From Magnolia sinica (taxonomy: Eukaryota > Streptophyta > Magnoliopsida > Magnoliales > Magnoliaceae), in the NCBI RefSeq assembly GCF_029962835.1, contig NC_080588.1:65744001-65808000 (forward strand): a stretch of 64,000 nt of DNA, written 5' to 3'. The notes beneath the pieces were generated by a model. That model saw nothing but the letters and a program-made list of their open reading frames with translations. It did no database searches and was not told where the DNA came from. Position 1 is the first letter of the stretch. The number at the start of each line of letters is the position of its first letter. The position numbers were made by a program, and so were the translations under genes. Below, piece after piece: positions 1 through 12,997 of the stretch.

Positions 1-1110
1 TCTTTTTCCTCAGGACCAATTATCTCATTATAGTAAAATGAGGCCAAAGTGGGCCCCACCTCTGATCAACTAAGACCATTGTATTGGTGGGGTCCATGGT
101 AGACTGGGTGAGCCAGATATGTTGCACTGCAAAATATACGCCAGGCCCAAGTGGGTCCCACCTGATGATCGGCTGGGGTCTGTGGTAAATTGCACCTGGC
201 CCAGAACTAACCATGATTGTATGATCACAGTCGTACAAATGAAGGCATGAGAAATGGACGGTGAGAGAAATTAACCTACTGTACAAATAAGGGTGATGTT
301 GGGGTCACGTTCTAAACCAACGGTATCACATGATGATCATGTGCGGGCCCGGACCTCATCTTACCTCCGTACACGTGGCATGCTTCTAGCAGTTCATCTA
401 AGGCACCAAACATCAATGGGCCCTCCAAAATCATCCAGAAAGTATCACGTTCCTAGCTGTCAATGAAGGGACTTCTTACAATTACAAACGAACGGTTACA
501 AAGAAGTCCAACAAACGGTCCATTTTCAATTGATGTAAAATAATCCTTCAAGGCATGTAGGATCACATTACATTACTGGTATGATGTTTAGATCCATCCA
601 TCTGAAGGACCAGCAGATGAACGGTTTGGATCTTGAACAAGTGGGCTACATTGCCCAAATTAACTGATGAAGGTAATTAGAAGTCAGATATTCTTGAAAC
701 TAATAAAATTTTTGGACAGCCTTGCAGCTCTATGTTGTTGCTGTCTCCTTGATGAGTGTTGCTGTGATCCGTCCATAATCTTCGTTTAGCTGATGAAAAT
801 ATGTAATACTATAGAATTTTTGTACTCTTTTTTTTTCCTTATTTGGAAATGATGTTTGAAGGTATTGTACGATTGTATAAGTGCCTTTATAATAAGGTTT
901 GCACTTAAAAAGTATTGGGTCTTTGTTTTTTTGTTTTTTTTCCATCTAATTCTAATGTTAAAGATCTAGTTAATGTTGGACAGACTCCATTTTGGGATAT
1001 TGTTTGATCAGGGAATCAACCATCTTTCCCATCTGAAGAGGGCCCACAATTTGAACGGTCTAGATTAGCATGCCATGTGTAAAATGAATAATAGTAAGTG
1101 GAAGCAGATT
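1..1110. other. Intergenic DNA, no gene seen; degenerate foldback-type fragment in the first 290 bases
   Basis: Positions 20-200 contain two arms with 'gtgggccccacct' and 'gtgggtcccacctgatgatcgg', resembling the short interspersed elements seen across the window. The rest shows no conserved coding sequence; the short frames here have no recognisable domain. Confidence 0.4.
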
Positions 1111-1111
1111 A

Positions 1112-1610
1112 GCTGTACCCGGTTACCCTAACCGGATGGAGGCCACCTTGATGTATTTTTCGTGTATCCACGCCGTCCATCTGTTTTTGCATCTAAATTT
1201 AGGACAAGATCCCAAAAATTAATAAGATAAAAAACTTATGTGGACCACACCATTAGAAACAGTGACAAAAGACTATTAAAAACATTTTGTGGGCCCCAAG
1301 TTTTGGATCAAGTTGATATTTGTATTTTCCCTTAATTCAGTCTTCTTGACATTATTAAGACTAATAAACGTTACAAAAGCCTTACGATCGGCGTTTTGAA
1401 AATTTTAATGATGATGCACTCAAACACCATTTTTTCCTGTGGTGTATTCCACCTGAGATGTGTATCTGCTTAACTGTTCGGACCCACGTTTTAAAATGGG
1501 TTGTAGAAACGGATGGACGGTGTGGATATATAAAAAACCATCAAGGTGGGCTCCACAGAAAGGGTAACACCCACTAAGCTGTTACCCGCGGTAACACCTA
1601 ATCCGCTCTT
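1112..1610. mobile_element. Foldback MITE-like element (long inverted-repeat arms)
   Basis: The left arm (agcagattag...gccaccttgatg...tatccacgccgtccat) is mirrored by the right arm (ggatggacggtgtggata...catcaaggtgggc...taatccgct). Internally it carries the family phrases 'ttttggatcaagttgatatttgt' (split here over 1294-1330) and an acetone-like simple flank is absent. It has no coding capacity. The family type (MITE or foldback) is inferred from structure. Confidence 0.6.
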
Positions 1611-1611
1611 A

Positions 1612-2010
1612 CAGTAAGCGGAAGCGGATTACGGCCTGGCCTGGCCTGCCTGGACGATAATCCATCCAGGCAGGCTCTGAGGGGCCCACCTTGACGTATG
1701 GGTTTTATCCACGCCATCTACTTTTTTTTCCAAATCATTTTAGGATATGAAGCAAAAAATGAGTCAGATCCAAGGCTCAAGTGGACCACGTGGTGGAGAT
1801 TGAACGCATACCGTTAAAAACTTCCAGGGGCCACAGAAGTTTTGTATCAAACTGATATTTGTATTTTTCCTTCATCCAGATCTATATGACCTTGTTAAGT
1901 GACCTTATGAACGGATTTGATGGAAAATAAACATCACTGTGGCCCCTAGAAAGGTTTCAACAGTGGGTGGCATTATCACCACTGAGATAATGCATTATTA
2001 CAATACTCTG
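1612..2010. mobile_element. Second, truncated foldback element abutting the first
   Basis: It starts 'gtaagcggaagcggatta' directly after the right end of the previous copy and shares the 'ggggcccaccttgacgtatg / ttatccacgcc' core. It lacks the distal part of the right arm, ending near 'gtttcaacagtgggtggcattatcacca'-like sequence (about 1955-1985). Confidence 0.5.
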
Positions 2011-3483
2011 GCTAAAGAGTTGTATAGAAGGTATATTCATTTACCCAATTATCAGATAAAACTGGAATTGATATGAGTATAGAAGCTATATTCATTTACT
2101 CAATTATCAGATAAAACTGGAATTGATATGAGTGTGCTTTTTTTTTTTTTAATACTTGATTTTTAAAAATATATCCAGTTGTCGGTTGCATGACTTAGTG
2201 GTCCAAGAAGGATATCACCGTATCTCACCTGTTTACATGGCTTAAAAATAAAAGAAACAAATGGAGGAAGTTTGGTCGAGGACATCAAATGCAGACCACT
2301 GGGAATTCCTGTTTCTCACCATTTATTTTGCAAGGCGCGGATCGACGCAATTGATTGGTCTGCCCCCATACAACGTTCAAATTTTCCATCCATGGTTTGG
2401 TCCGTCGTACGCAAACAGACGCTTCAAACAAAGTCAAACTAAAATAAGATTGCAGATGTGTTCATGTTGTATTTTTAGTGTTTCAAAATAAATAAATAAA
2501 TGTTTTTAAAATTTTTGGAAAATTTTCTCTAAATTTTCAAAAAAGTAATAAAGTTTTTTTTTTTTTATTGTTTAATTTTTTATGTCTTTGTCTTGTTGTG
2601 GTGGGGGTTTAGTGCCACTAAGCAAGAAGAAAAAATTTGAGTTTATAAGACGAAGATTTTGCATAGGGCTTTGGCCCTTGAAATGTAAATTTGGTTGTTT
2701 GGGGGGCTATGCCATGAACTACAAACGTCGGGCCGAGTCAGGGCCACAATGCGGTGTGCCTGGCAGGCCGAGTCAGGGCCACAACGCGGTGTGCTTGGAA
2801 TGACGAGACAATATTCGAGGATATCCTGGAGATTGATTTTCCTATATTCATGTTGCATTACGGACATCCTTCAAATGAGGAGGAATCAATTTCAAGTCGA
2901 GTGACTTTTGTCGCGCCTTGAATCAAATAACTTTTCTAAATGCCTCCTTATTCAATTTTTTTATTTTTTTAATAAAAAATTTTAATTCCGAATTTCTATG
3001 ATTATGGATCCAAAAATTCCTATCGTTCAACTAAACAAGAAAAGGCTGCAAATTTGCAATCGGTGTGAAGGCATGCATGCAGAATTGGTAAACGGCAATG
3101 CCAAGTTCTCTTTCTAGGGTTCAGTTTACATGCATTGCAACAGAATCCCTTCCAACATGTGTCCAGATGAAGCCCACATGCAGCCATGGTCAGATGGTTG
3201 GAACCATTCATCTTTTGGCTCAATACCTTCTGGTTGGCCACAGTCCAAACAGACCGAACATCGGACAATGGCTCATGTAGGTCCAATCCAGCAACACATT
3301 CAAATACAGACTCTTTCATTGAATCAGTAAAAGCAGTTTTTGAATGAATGGAAAGCCATTGAGTGAATGAAACAAACTGGTATTAACAAAAGATACATAA
3401 CATTATTATTGAAGTCTTCATTTGTAGTTTTGTATTACCATATTTCCAGAGTGCAAGCATACATCAAAGAAAAGGAAAACACA
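2011..3483. other. Intergenic DNA downstream of the GRDP gene; a 2 x 35 bp tandem repeat
   Basis: No convincing gene. A 35-bp unit starting ggccgagtcagggccac occurs twice in tandem at 2731 and 2766. A 40-bp near-duplication (gaagctatattcatttac) lies at 2027-2100. The frames at 2261-2491 and 3020-3319 show no recognisable domain. Confidence 0.5.
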
Positions 3484-3510
3484 TTTATTGAGGAGAAGAA
3501 CTCCTTTATT
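3484..3510 (-). promoter_or_regulatory. Candidate poly(A) signals for the GRDP gene
   Basis: Read on the minus strand, AATAAA occurs at 3489-3484 and 3510-3505, about 70-95 bases past the stop codon. Position and motif suit a plant near-upstream element. Plant signals are loose, so this is tentative. Confidence 0.35.
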
Positions 3511-3578
3511 AGTAAGCAACCTAACCACCTTATAGATAGGTTATTGAACATAACCATGCAATACTAACCATTAACAGC

Positions 3579-6500
3579 TTATGGTTCGATGCTTAAGGTC
3601 CCAGAATTGGCATTCTTACTCATTGCTAGGCCATTGCGGCAACCGCCACCTCCACCACACCCGCCGCTACACCCACCACCTCCGCCACACCCACCACCTC
3701 CACCACACCCACCGCATCCTCCACTCTGTACTCCACATTGACCGCACCCAGAGCCATGCTCACCACTCCTTACCACAGAGTCGCTGCTCATAATATCAAC
3801 TCCACATTGACCGCACCCAGAGCCACACTCACCACTCCTTACCGCAGAGTCACTGCTTGTAATATCAACTCCACAGTCACTGCACCCTCCACACCCACCA
3901 CTAGCTACTTCAGACTTGGCCATCTTAATATAATCTCCGGACACAACACCACACCCGCCACATCCACTGCTCTTAATACCATTTCCGCTACCAGCATTAA
4001 TTACTATACCTCCGGCACTCTTAATATCATTTCCGTACCCAGCACCGCACCCACCGCATCCCCCACTCCTAACCATAGAGTCGCTGCTTGTATTATCAAC
4101 TCCACAGTCACTGCACCCTCCATTCCCACCACCAATTACTACAGGGTCAGCCGTCTTAATATCATCTCTGGACACAACACCACACCCACCGCATCCACTG
4201 CTCTTAATATCATTTCCATTCCCACTAACATGCCTGTCACACCCGCTGCTCTTTATATCGTTTCCGCAACCGCTTCCACAGCCTACTCCACAACCACTGC
4301 CTTTTTCAGCCACTGCCACTTCTGTGGCAGAGTCAGAATCATGCAAGTCTTTGCCTCCAATATTGCTGCCGTTGGCTTCCTCATCTAGACCGGCTATCTC
4401 CTTGAAACTTGCTTCTCCAGCAGCGACAAAACCATTGTATCCTTCCTTCCTCAGAATGTCCGAGAGTATGAATGACAACACGATACTGGGCATTGCAAAC
4501 CATTCTTCATTGACCTATGTGTGGGAAATTTTCAAATTCAATTGTAGTGAACTAGACTTAAAAGAACTCAACAGGAATACAGATTGTTTGTTCTGGTGGG
4601 CCTGACCAAGAATATGCCGTGGTCCAAAAATCAGGCCAGTCATGTCACTAGGTGGGTCACACTTGTATTAGAAAATGGGTGATCAAAAGATTTGCCAACA
4701 GTTACATTCGACAGACACATACATGACCCACTAGATGATAGGATCAGCCTGATTTTTGGGGAGCCCACCTGATGAAAGGTGCATATTTCATATGGCATGA
4801 CTTGTTGGAACAATTGGGGATGGTAGGATTTGTAAGTCCCAACTCGTGTGAGCTGTGCCATAGCAGAGCTCAAGTTGCATGGATGACCTTTCAGCATGCC
4901 ATTGAAGGAATAAACATTGGAAATGTACCTTGATTAGGCCAGATTTCAAGTTAAACAATGCAACAGCCTTGCCATATGGATCTCCTGTTGAGAATCTGAC
5001 TGCAGTCATGAAGTCCTGTTCGGGTTTCTCCTGGTGACAGCATCTGGGTTCATAGTCCAGCTTTCTACCGCGGAAAAGCTTAACCTGTTCACAGAACAGA
5101 TTAAAAAATGATACAAACAATGTCCAAAATAAAGCACCACTTCTTCGTTACAGAAAATGGATTTAAGCATCCAGGAAATGAGTTTGAGAGATATTTTACT
5201 CTGCATTTGGATGCACTATTAGATTGAATTGCAGTGACGGGTGCATTACTTTTTAGGGAGAGAGGCTATTAACATTTGGTGATTTCTCTTTCATCAAACT
5301 GACTGCAATTCATTTCAGTTGTGAAACCAGATCCACCCTGAGCCGTTAAAAAAGGAAAAATAAAAAAAACAAAGCATGCAGATCCACTCCCATTTGACAA
5401 GTTGCCAAGTATGATTACCATTTGGTAACCCCTGAGCTCAAAAATATGGCCATCTTGGCTGGACTTCTTCTCAAGATGAAGGGAAGAATCAAACAAAGCC
5501 CACCCTGTTCCTACAGACTCAGCTAGCACGTATGTTTCCCCAGGCCATCCTATTACACCAACAACCTCTCTCTTCGAAGTATGGTTGTTTCTAGCCCCTG
5601 TTTTCTCTGAATTCCTGAAACCAATGGAAAGCCAGCAATCAATTCAGTAAGGGCTTTCAAATTTTCAAATATGGGTGATGCAACAGATGTCTTTGTTCAT
5701 GCAATCTACAAAATGCTGAGAAGAAGTGTAACAAGGGCACCTTTTCTTTTTTCTTTTTTCCTCAAAAGGCCATTGGATTATTAAGCGAACTTGTCCTACA
5801 TGCGTCTTGACATAGCAATAGGAATGAACCGTCATAAAGATTACTCATTTCACGCTATTGCAGACATTCTGTTCGTATATTTTAAGATGTTCGTCTTCAT
5901 CAGCATTACATGTATCATTATGTCATTGATAGAGTGGAATCATGGAAAAGGATTCAAGTAGCTGACCCCAATTAGTTGGGATAAGGCTTAGATGATGATG
6001 ATTTCTATTATGCAACAAGGAGAAGAAATGGCTCATTTTGTACTGGATTTGTCTGCCACAGTGTGTCTACACCAGTCACCCAGTCACCAACAGAGATGCT
6101 CCTGTCTTGTAGCATAGGCAAGAACAGTAAGAAATAAGCATTCATTCATTTTTCCAAAAAAATGTCCACATCCATATACAAGAATACCCATTATTGAAGG
6201 ATACTGTTCAAGAAGGTTTAAAAACTTGATATTGATTACCTGACTTGGCCATGACCAAAACAAATACATAGAGGCTAAGTCAGGCATACGGCATGGCAAA
6301 AATTGTCAGTAAAAGATGAGAAAAGGGGACAAAATATGAAAATCTGGTCTCAGACCCATATTTAAAGGCTGAACACACAAGTGACGTGACCATTAGATAC
6401 ACATATCAGTTTAATCAGACACCAGATAACAATTATCAGCTGAGTGATGGAGGTTGTGTACAAGTTGCTAGGTACACGGGTGAGTCATGTAGTAAACCTC

Positions 6501-9500
6501 TAAAACTGATTCTCAGACAAGTTGTAATGACTCAGGCAAATTTCAAACCAAGAGCTCAAGCGTGTGTGGCTGTGGACAACAGCGGTGCCAGTGTAGCTTC
6601 CCACCGTCGGATTGTAATTCATTGGTGGTGCGTGCATGGTTGTCCCACCATGTTGGAGTGCACTAAGTTGCAATGCGACAATGGTAAGCCCCACCGCCCC
6701 ATGGAGGCACCTAACCCTATCAAAACTCCGGAGCCATCCATGGATGCGGATAAAACATGAATGTGCATAATATAAGAAGCATGCTCCGTTTGCTTTCCAA
6801 GAACTCTGAAGAGTGCCCAAATTATACATGCAAGATCTTACCTCATCTGGATGCTCATGAGCTCATTGCCTGCGTCATCCACAACACACGTCCAGCCTCT
6901 AAGCGGTTGAACCCTTCCAGGAAGGGGGAAGAAACAGTTGTTCACTGAGAAAGAACTTGTCCGGACCATGTGAAACACAAGGGGGGCAATGGCTGGGACA
7001 GTGAACGAGGCAGCAATATGTAGAGAGATTGGCTTAGAGTCCACATGGCCCGAACTGGGTGCCAACTCAAACCATTTATCCACTGACAGCTTAGAGATGG
7101 GTTCCAGCAAGTCTTGCAGAGAGATTGAAGTTGTTCCCATGGTTTTGGGCGCCCTTGATATGGGCAGGTGGGATGGAGAACGGGACTTGAGTGCAAACAC
7201 CAGCTTCTCAGTCGGTTCACACTGAAAGGCAGCGACCTGTTTCTGCCCAGACTCAGCTGAAATATTCAATACCCTCCTTGTTTTGAAGAATGAATCTGGC
7301 TGGCTCTTACTAAAAAAGACAGATAGATTGCCCTTATGCCCTGCTGGTATATTTTTTATACCCACAATCTCCAAAAGTACCTGTAAGAAAATATAAGACA
7401 GAAACAGCCATTTGAGCACGTAGCCATTGACTTTTAACGCAACATTATTAACATGTAACTATGAATAAACCATGCACTCTAAGATTGGCTTTAGTGGAAC
7501 AAAGAACTGAAGAACTTAATGTTTTAAGACTATCCAAATGTCTCGTATTCACATCAAGCAATAAAAATCTGAAGACACAAGAATTGGGCGATGATGGAAT
7601 TCACCCAACTAATTTAAAAAAAAAGGTTTTAGAAACCTACCTCCACAACCTTCTTCTGGGGAAGTTGAAGGTATTTCTGATATTCGTTGCATGGAATGAC
7701 ATTCTTGCCCACACCATTCATTGGCCAAGGACCAACAGTGACAGGAGATGGAGCACTGCCTCTGTACATTGCCCCTGCCCTCCAGTATCTCCGCCCAAAT
7801 GTCTCTTCCCATTGCTTGGTAGTTCCAGAAAATCCAGTATCAAGCTTCTTTCCTTTGGTTCTGTCAGAGTCTGTATCATCATGTTCTAATACCTTCCCGA
7901 GTGCTTCTACCAGGTCCTTGCAGTAGGAGACGGGCTGCAATTGGTGAGAATGCCAAATAAGATCAATATCATAAGTTGGCACACAAAAGTGTTTCACGGA
8001 TCTCTCTGCATTTCTCTTGATTAGATGTAGAAACCCTTTATATCTGGCCACAGCTCCTTCAAGAAAACAATCATCATGCATGCTGGGTCTTGATACCTGT
8101 CCAAAGATAAAATAAGTAGGATAAGAAGAAGAAGTGAATGATTTGAGTCCTAGCTCATCTATTTTAGAGTGAAGCATTCCTTTACAAATGAATAGTAAAG
8201 CTGAACAAGGAAAATCATGGAGCATGCAAGAGGTAAAGACAAAGGCTGCAAAAGGCTCATGGATATTTCCTAAGCCGACATTCAAATTAAAGTATTAAGA
8301 GAAGAAATTCAAAGGTTTAATAACAATGTTTTGACAGAATAACAAAACTACCAGGCTACAAGTCGAGCCCATAGACAATTACATGTGCAGAGAAATCATT
8401 TGACTCCATATTTGCATAGTTCCATGTTATTTCTTATTTCTTTAATATTCAAATTGGGTTCAAAGGTCACTATTACATGATTTGATTGATGCACCATGGT
8501 TCACGCTGTTTCCAGTTCCAGCACGCTACTGGAGAACATTTGTTTAGTGCACATAGGCAGGAGGATCTTCAAGTGCTTGGGTTTCATCACTCTTTCATTG
8601 TTTTGCTGTTTACCAAAGTAATGCATGCCAAGAATATTTTACTAACATCTTTAAGCTAAGAAAATATCGATTTGAAAAGTTCTAAAACATGAGATGGAGG
8701 ATACAAGACTTGAAGGCACACAAGAGGGTTTGTCTGTAACAATCATTTTTAAAAAAGAAGTAACGATGATTTGATTAAAAAGAAGCGGATTACAAAAAAG
8801 AAGGATCAGCAACTGTGACCCAAAAAAAAAAAAAAAACCAACACAACACAAGCTGTCAGTATATTAAAGGGAAGACTCAAAATGCATGAGTTACCTGATA
8901 AAAGAAGACTCTCTGCCTTCTAACTGCTGAAACCAGGTCATATTTGATGTTTTCTACAGATTCAGAAAACTTTTCAGCACCACCTTCTGAGAAAGTAATG
9001 TTGAAGGCAAGCTCATATGGCTCTTCTGGATATAGACTGCTCCAAATTTCTGCCGTTTTCTGCTTGGAAGTCCCTTCAACAACTGATACAACATTGCAGT
9101 TGTCAAGGATCCTCCCATAAAACTTCTCACAGTCTGTTTTGTATTGTACCTAAAATAACATGCAAGGATCAGGAGTTAGTTATCTTTCATAAGTTTTTCT
9201 TTAGGCTACACACACCTCTTGACATGTGCCTTTAGTGTGTGCGTGGGGGGGCATCCAAAAAGCACATCAGGTGGTGGACCACATAACGGAGATGACATGG
9301 CCCCAAAACAGGCCAGTCTACTCACCAGGTGTGCCATATAAATACAAGAACAATGGATGGTTTGAAAAGAAATGAAAATGGTCCACATTAGACGTACATG
9401 TGTTGCCCACCTGATCAGTCATCAGCTGACCTGGTTTCTGGGTAAGGCCAACTACATGGTGGGACCAACCTGCACCTGATGCATTGCTCAGATGTCCCAA

Positions 9501-11471
9501 GCACATGCCGTGTTGGCATGTGTACCATCCATAGAGTTTGTGGGCTTAGCAGAAACAAAATGAACATAGATGCAATTCTCATCTACAGAGCCTACCGGAT
9601 TAAGCCTGTGACAGTGCCATATCCATTCACAATCAAGGGGCACAACCAGAGGGACTTCTGATTCAGCATGTTTTACAAGCAAAGGAAGCCAACAATTCTT
9701 GTACCTAAACATCAGCATCCCCATAAATCAGAATTTGAGGTGGAGAATTATAAGGGAATGTAGGCATCCAACTCACAATTGCAAAATTACCAAAAGGCCA
9801 TCATAAGATCCTTCTTCCTGGAAGTAAAACTATAGTATAACAGTAATTACATATAAGATTGTGTGCTGGTGAAGCAAGTGTATCCATAACTTCACGAATG
9901 AGCAAATAACCAAACCACAAACGAATCATGTTGGAGTTTATCCATACAAGCAATACTAATGAAATATATTCACCTAATGCCCTGAATAAGAATGTGGTGA
10001 AAATCCAATGGTAGAAATAACGCAGTATATGCCTACAGACTGTAAATATACTGTTATGGTTGAGATGATAATTGAAGATGAGTGCTTGCAGTTCAAGTTC
10101 CACCTTTTGGATAATTGAGAAGGTCCAATTTTGGGTTCCGGCCATCAGCTGCTGATTCCATCATGCTAGAGTGCATGGCATTGAAAAATGCATCAACGGG
10201 AGTTTATTGAATGTATGTTGGTGCAAAAGCATGAGATTCATCATTCATGTAACCAGATGTTTCAAATACTTGCCATATTGAAATCCCACCATTCTGACAG
10301 TATTAACAATTAAAAAAGAAAAATAAACTAGGAGCATTGCAGTGTGTGTGTGTCTCTCTCTCTCTCTATATATATATATAAAAGAAAGCACTAATATGCA
10401 AGTTGTACCATTCTGTAAGTGAGGAACATAGATAGTCATGTAATCAAGGTGTTCCATATCCGTTAAGATATGGCTAAGATATGGCTGTAAAGGCCAATAC
10501 ATATAGGTAACAGCCGTGACCGTTATGCGGTACGGGGGTGAAATGGGGCAGTTAGTTTTTGAGGGCCATAATGGCCATTATGGGGCATAACGACCATTAC
10601 CTCCCATAATGGTTGAAAAACGGTCACTTTTTTTTCTATTTAAATCCACTTTTCTCCTTATTGTCCACTTTTCCTATTCCAAAAACTTTATTAGATTATT
10701 CTACAATAGATTTCGACCACTTTTACTATAGCTTTTAAGATTAAACTTGTAAATTGAAGCAATTTGGGTGAATTGTAGCTGTGAGGGCCTATTTTTCAAA
10801 AAAATTGAAAAAAAGAAGAAGAAGAAGAAGTGGTATTTATTCCTTTTTTCCGATTTCTAGTCCTAATGCTTGATTGTGTCATGTAAATATTACAGACAGA
10901 TAACCATATTCATAAATTCATCAGACAACCAAATACAACACTCTCACCAAAGAGTGCACTGTTATGCTACCATAAATATGTTCAAAATAAAAAATAAATA
11001 CATATTTGGAAATTTTATATTATTCTAGATTTTCTTTTCTCTTTCTTTTTTGTTTTTCAGAAATTTTCAAGCGAAAAAATAAAATAAAAAAAAACAATCG
11101 TCACGGGGTCATAACAGTCATTACACCCCCCGTATCAGTAACGGTGGTGACTGTTACAGCCACCATTACCAATACGGAATACCTTGCATGTAATGGCTAC
11201 GTAGTTCCCTCAAAATTTACAAATATAATAAAAAAGAAATAATATTCTATGCAAATACCATCTAAGAACCATGAATTACAAAACTAGAAAAATTATGTCA
11301 TTGGATGCCGTACCTATAAATTGCCCTGTTTAGTATAGGGCCGTCATAGAGACAGCGGTTCCGATCAACAGCTGCAAGAAACTGTAGCTGCTTTTTTGCT
11401 GCAGCTTTCAGGTCGATGCTAACAACAATCTTCTGGGCTTCAAGCCATTCTAATTCTTGCGCCTCGTCCAT
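3579..11471 (-). CDS. GRDP: Glycine-rich domain-containing protein (GRDP/DUF1399 family), 8 coding exons, complete
   Basis: Exons in transcript order: 11471-11314, 9704-9596, 9149-8895, 8096-7641, 7380-6842, 5614-5419, 5084-4929, 4514-3579. All introns are GT-AG and the total is 2805 bp, 934 residues plus TAA. The start MDEAQELEWLEAQKI fits the family N-terminus, followed by AAAKKQLQFLAAVDRNRCLYDGP. Two related W-H-x-H motifs mark the DUF1399 part: WIWHCHRLNP (about 80-89) and DIDLIWHSHQLQP (about 217-229). A middle module of about residues 327-623 follows, with GRKLDYEP and EQDFMTAV near its end. From about residue 695 to the end the protein is Gly/Cys-rich with about 26 Cys. Family knowledge: plant GRDPs are implicated in stress and auxin responses, biochemistry unclear; Arabidopsis members are, from memory, about 800 residues, so this one is long because of its tail. 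Introns carry foldback-type fragments (4590-4790, 9240-9490). Paralogue assignment (1 or 2) is not decided. Confidence 0.88.
3660..4330 (-). repeat. In-frame internal repeats encoding the Gly/Cys-rich tail of the GRDP protein
   Basis: The plus-strand marker 'agagtc(a/g)ctgct' recurs at 3777, 3846 and 4077. The spacings are 69 and 231 bp, 23 and 77 codons, so the frame is kept. At protein level, modules such as IKSSGCGGCGVVS, GGCSDCGVD and SSDSxVRSG recur two to four times, ending in a nearly pure Gly/Cys run. The pattern is seen directly; growth by unequal exchange or slippage is inference. The long reading frame on the opposite strand here (3738-4388) is a shadow of this biased coding sequence. 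Confidence 0.85.
5930..6003 (+). mobile_element. 3' end of an RTE-type LINE in GRDP intron 5
   Basis: The segment 'gtagctgaccccaattag' + 'ttgggataaggctt' ending in a (gat)n run matches the typical 3' terminus of plant RTE-clade LINEs, which end in short microsatellites. Only the tail is present (5'-truncated). A related copy in reverse orientation lies at 50750-50845. Confidence 0.55.
10445..11186. mobile_element. 742-bp non-autonomous DNA transposon with 8-bp TSD in GRDP intron 1
   Basis: The perfect flanking duplication catgtaat lies at 10437-10444 and 11187-11194. Termini are caaggtgttcc and (reverse) caaggtattcc, and the similarity extends inward over tens of bases (for example ggtacgggggtgaaatg against gatacggggggtgtaatg). 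It has no coding capacity. An 8-bp TSD is typical of hAT elements, but the superfamily is inferred. Confidence 0.7.
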
Positions 11472-12819
11472 ATTTACTTAAATGAATTATATAAATATTT
11501 TAGACCAATCCAATGTTCAAATAACAGAAAACTCTCGACTTATCTGCAAGAAAATGCAATCACATAGCCTTAAAATTCAATGTTTTCAAATCATCATCGT
11601 TTTTCGTTGATACTACATAAAAAATTAAAGTAAATGTCATATGATCATTGCTAGTTGTTCTTCTAGTGCCGCAAATATACAGATTTTCAACTACCCATAT
11701 GTAATTGCAAATTGAAAAATGGGAAATGGGGAATTGCACAACTTCATGTTGGAATAACAAAAATTAAATGAACAACCATACCATTGTATGACCCTTAATA
11801 TCCTATGAAGTATCTCCATCAGACAACAAAACGTAAGTAAATTAAATTCCCTAACTGCAGAACAATATTTGAATTGGTTATGAGGATCCTGACCCATCCT
11901 TCTTGGTTAGGCCCACCTCCTCCATATACATAGATCTAAGGTCAGCGAATCAGAAACATCCATCATGTGGACCACGCCATGATTGACCACAATCCAAAAC
12001 TCACAGAGATCAGACTCCTAAACATATCTGATCAGTGGCATACAAGTTGACAATCAAAGCAGACTAGCTAGCCAATAGTCTCACAGCTCACATGGTTAGT
12101 ATCAAGGAGGCCATGACCCATCCCAGATAGGCCCCGCATGATGGATGGCCGCGATTCCCCAACTGCGCCGGACTAGATACAATCTCTTTAGGCAGGTCCA
12201 CAAGAAAAATGCAAGAACTCAACAAGAACCACACTCTGGTAAGCATTCAGCACAATTCATTAAACCATGGCAACACATCCACCATACACGTGACATGCGT
12301 TCCAATCAATCCAGACCGTCCAAACCACGGGTCCCATTGTGGATGGATCACAGCCCAAAAATTTCAAAAAAAAAAAGGGGGGGGGCGGGGGCGATGATCT
12401 TAACCATCTGATTTTGCATGTTAAATCAAACCACTGAAAGATTTTCTCTTTAACCATCCATTTGATGCCCATCAACCAGATGATTAAGATAACATCCATG
12501 ATTGAGAAGATGGATGGACGTATTGCCACAATCACGTGGAACAACCTTCTTTTTCTCTCTTTCCTAAAACTCGATACGATCGAATTACAGATACTAATCC
12601 ATGAACCAACAAAACTACACAAATTTCAATACATACATATATAACAAACATCTCATAATGAAATTACAGCAAAAATCCCAAATCAACGGGACCTTTCCAT
12701 AGAAAATTCATCGATTTCTCACAAAGAAAATCAAACAAAGGAATGTTGTTAGAGATAGAGAGAGGATTCCAATTGTTGTAGAGAATCAAAATCATAAATA
12801 AGAAAAGAAAATTCAACAC

Positions 12820-12997
12820 CTACACAGCTACTATTTCAAATTCAGCTACGATTTTCTCTCATTCTCATCAGAAACTACGTCTATTCAACAGAGAAATTCA
12901 ACGGAGGTAGAGAGAGGGAGAGGTCACCACAAAAGAGAATCAATTGCTTGTCATTCCCGCTTTCATCGAAGTCGCCTTCGGGTGATGGTTTTATATA
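12820..12997 (-). promoter_or_regulatory. Putative core promoter and 5' leader of the GRDP gene
   Basis: Minus-strand TATA-like tatataa lies at 12997-12991. It is followed by a pyrimidine-rich leader (CTCTCCCTCTCTCTACC) and a possible donor gtaggtg-like site near 12820. The coding start is 1.5 kb downstream, which would require an intron in the 5' UTR; an acceptor-like tttaag sits just before the ATG. The motifs are seen; the transcription start and leader intron are inferred. Confidence 0.35.

Noticed and set aside
2261..2491. Small protein gene (76 codons)
   Set aside because: No family match, no supporting context, and AT-rich flanks; a chance frame is more likely.
3738..4388. Long plus-strand frame (216 codons) rich in Thr, Ser and Pro
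   Set aside because: It is the complement of the Gly/Cys-rich GRDP exon. The GGC/TGC bias of that exon keeps the opposite strand open. It has no domain of its own.
6386..6829. Overlapping frames on both strands in GRDP intron 5
   Set aside because: They lie inside an intron, have no family similarity, and contain foldback-type repeat words.
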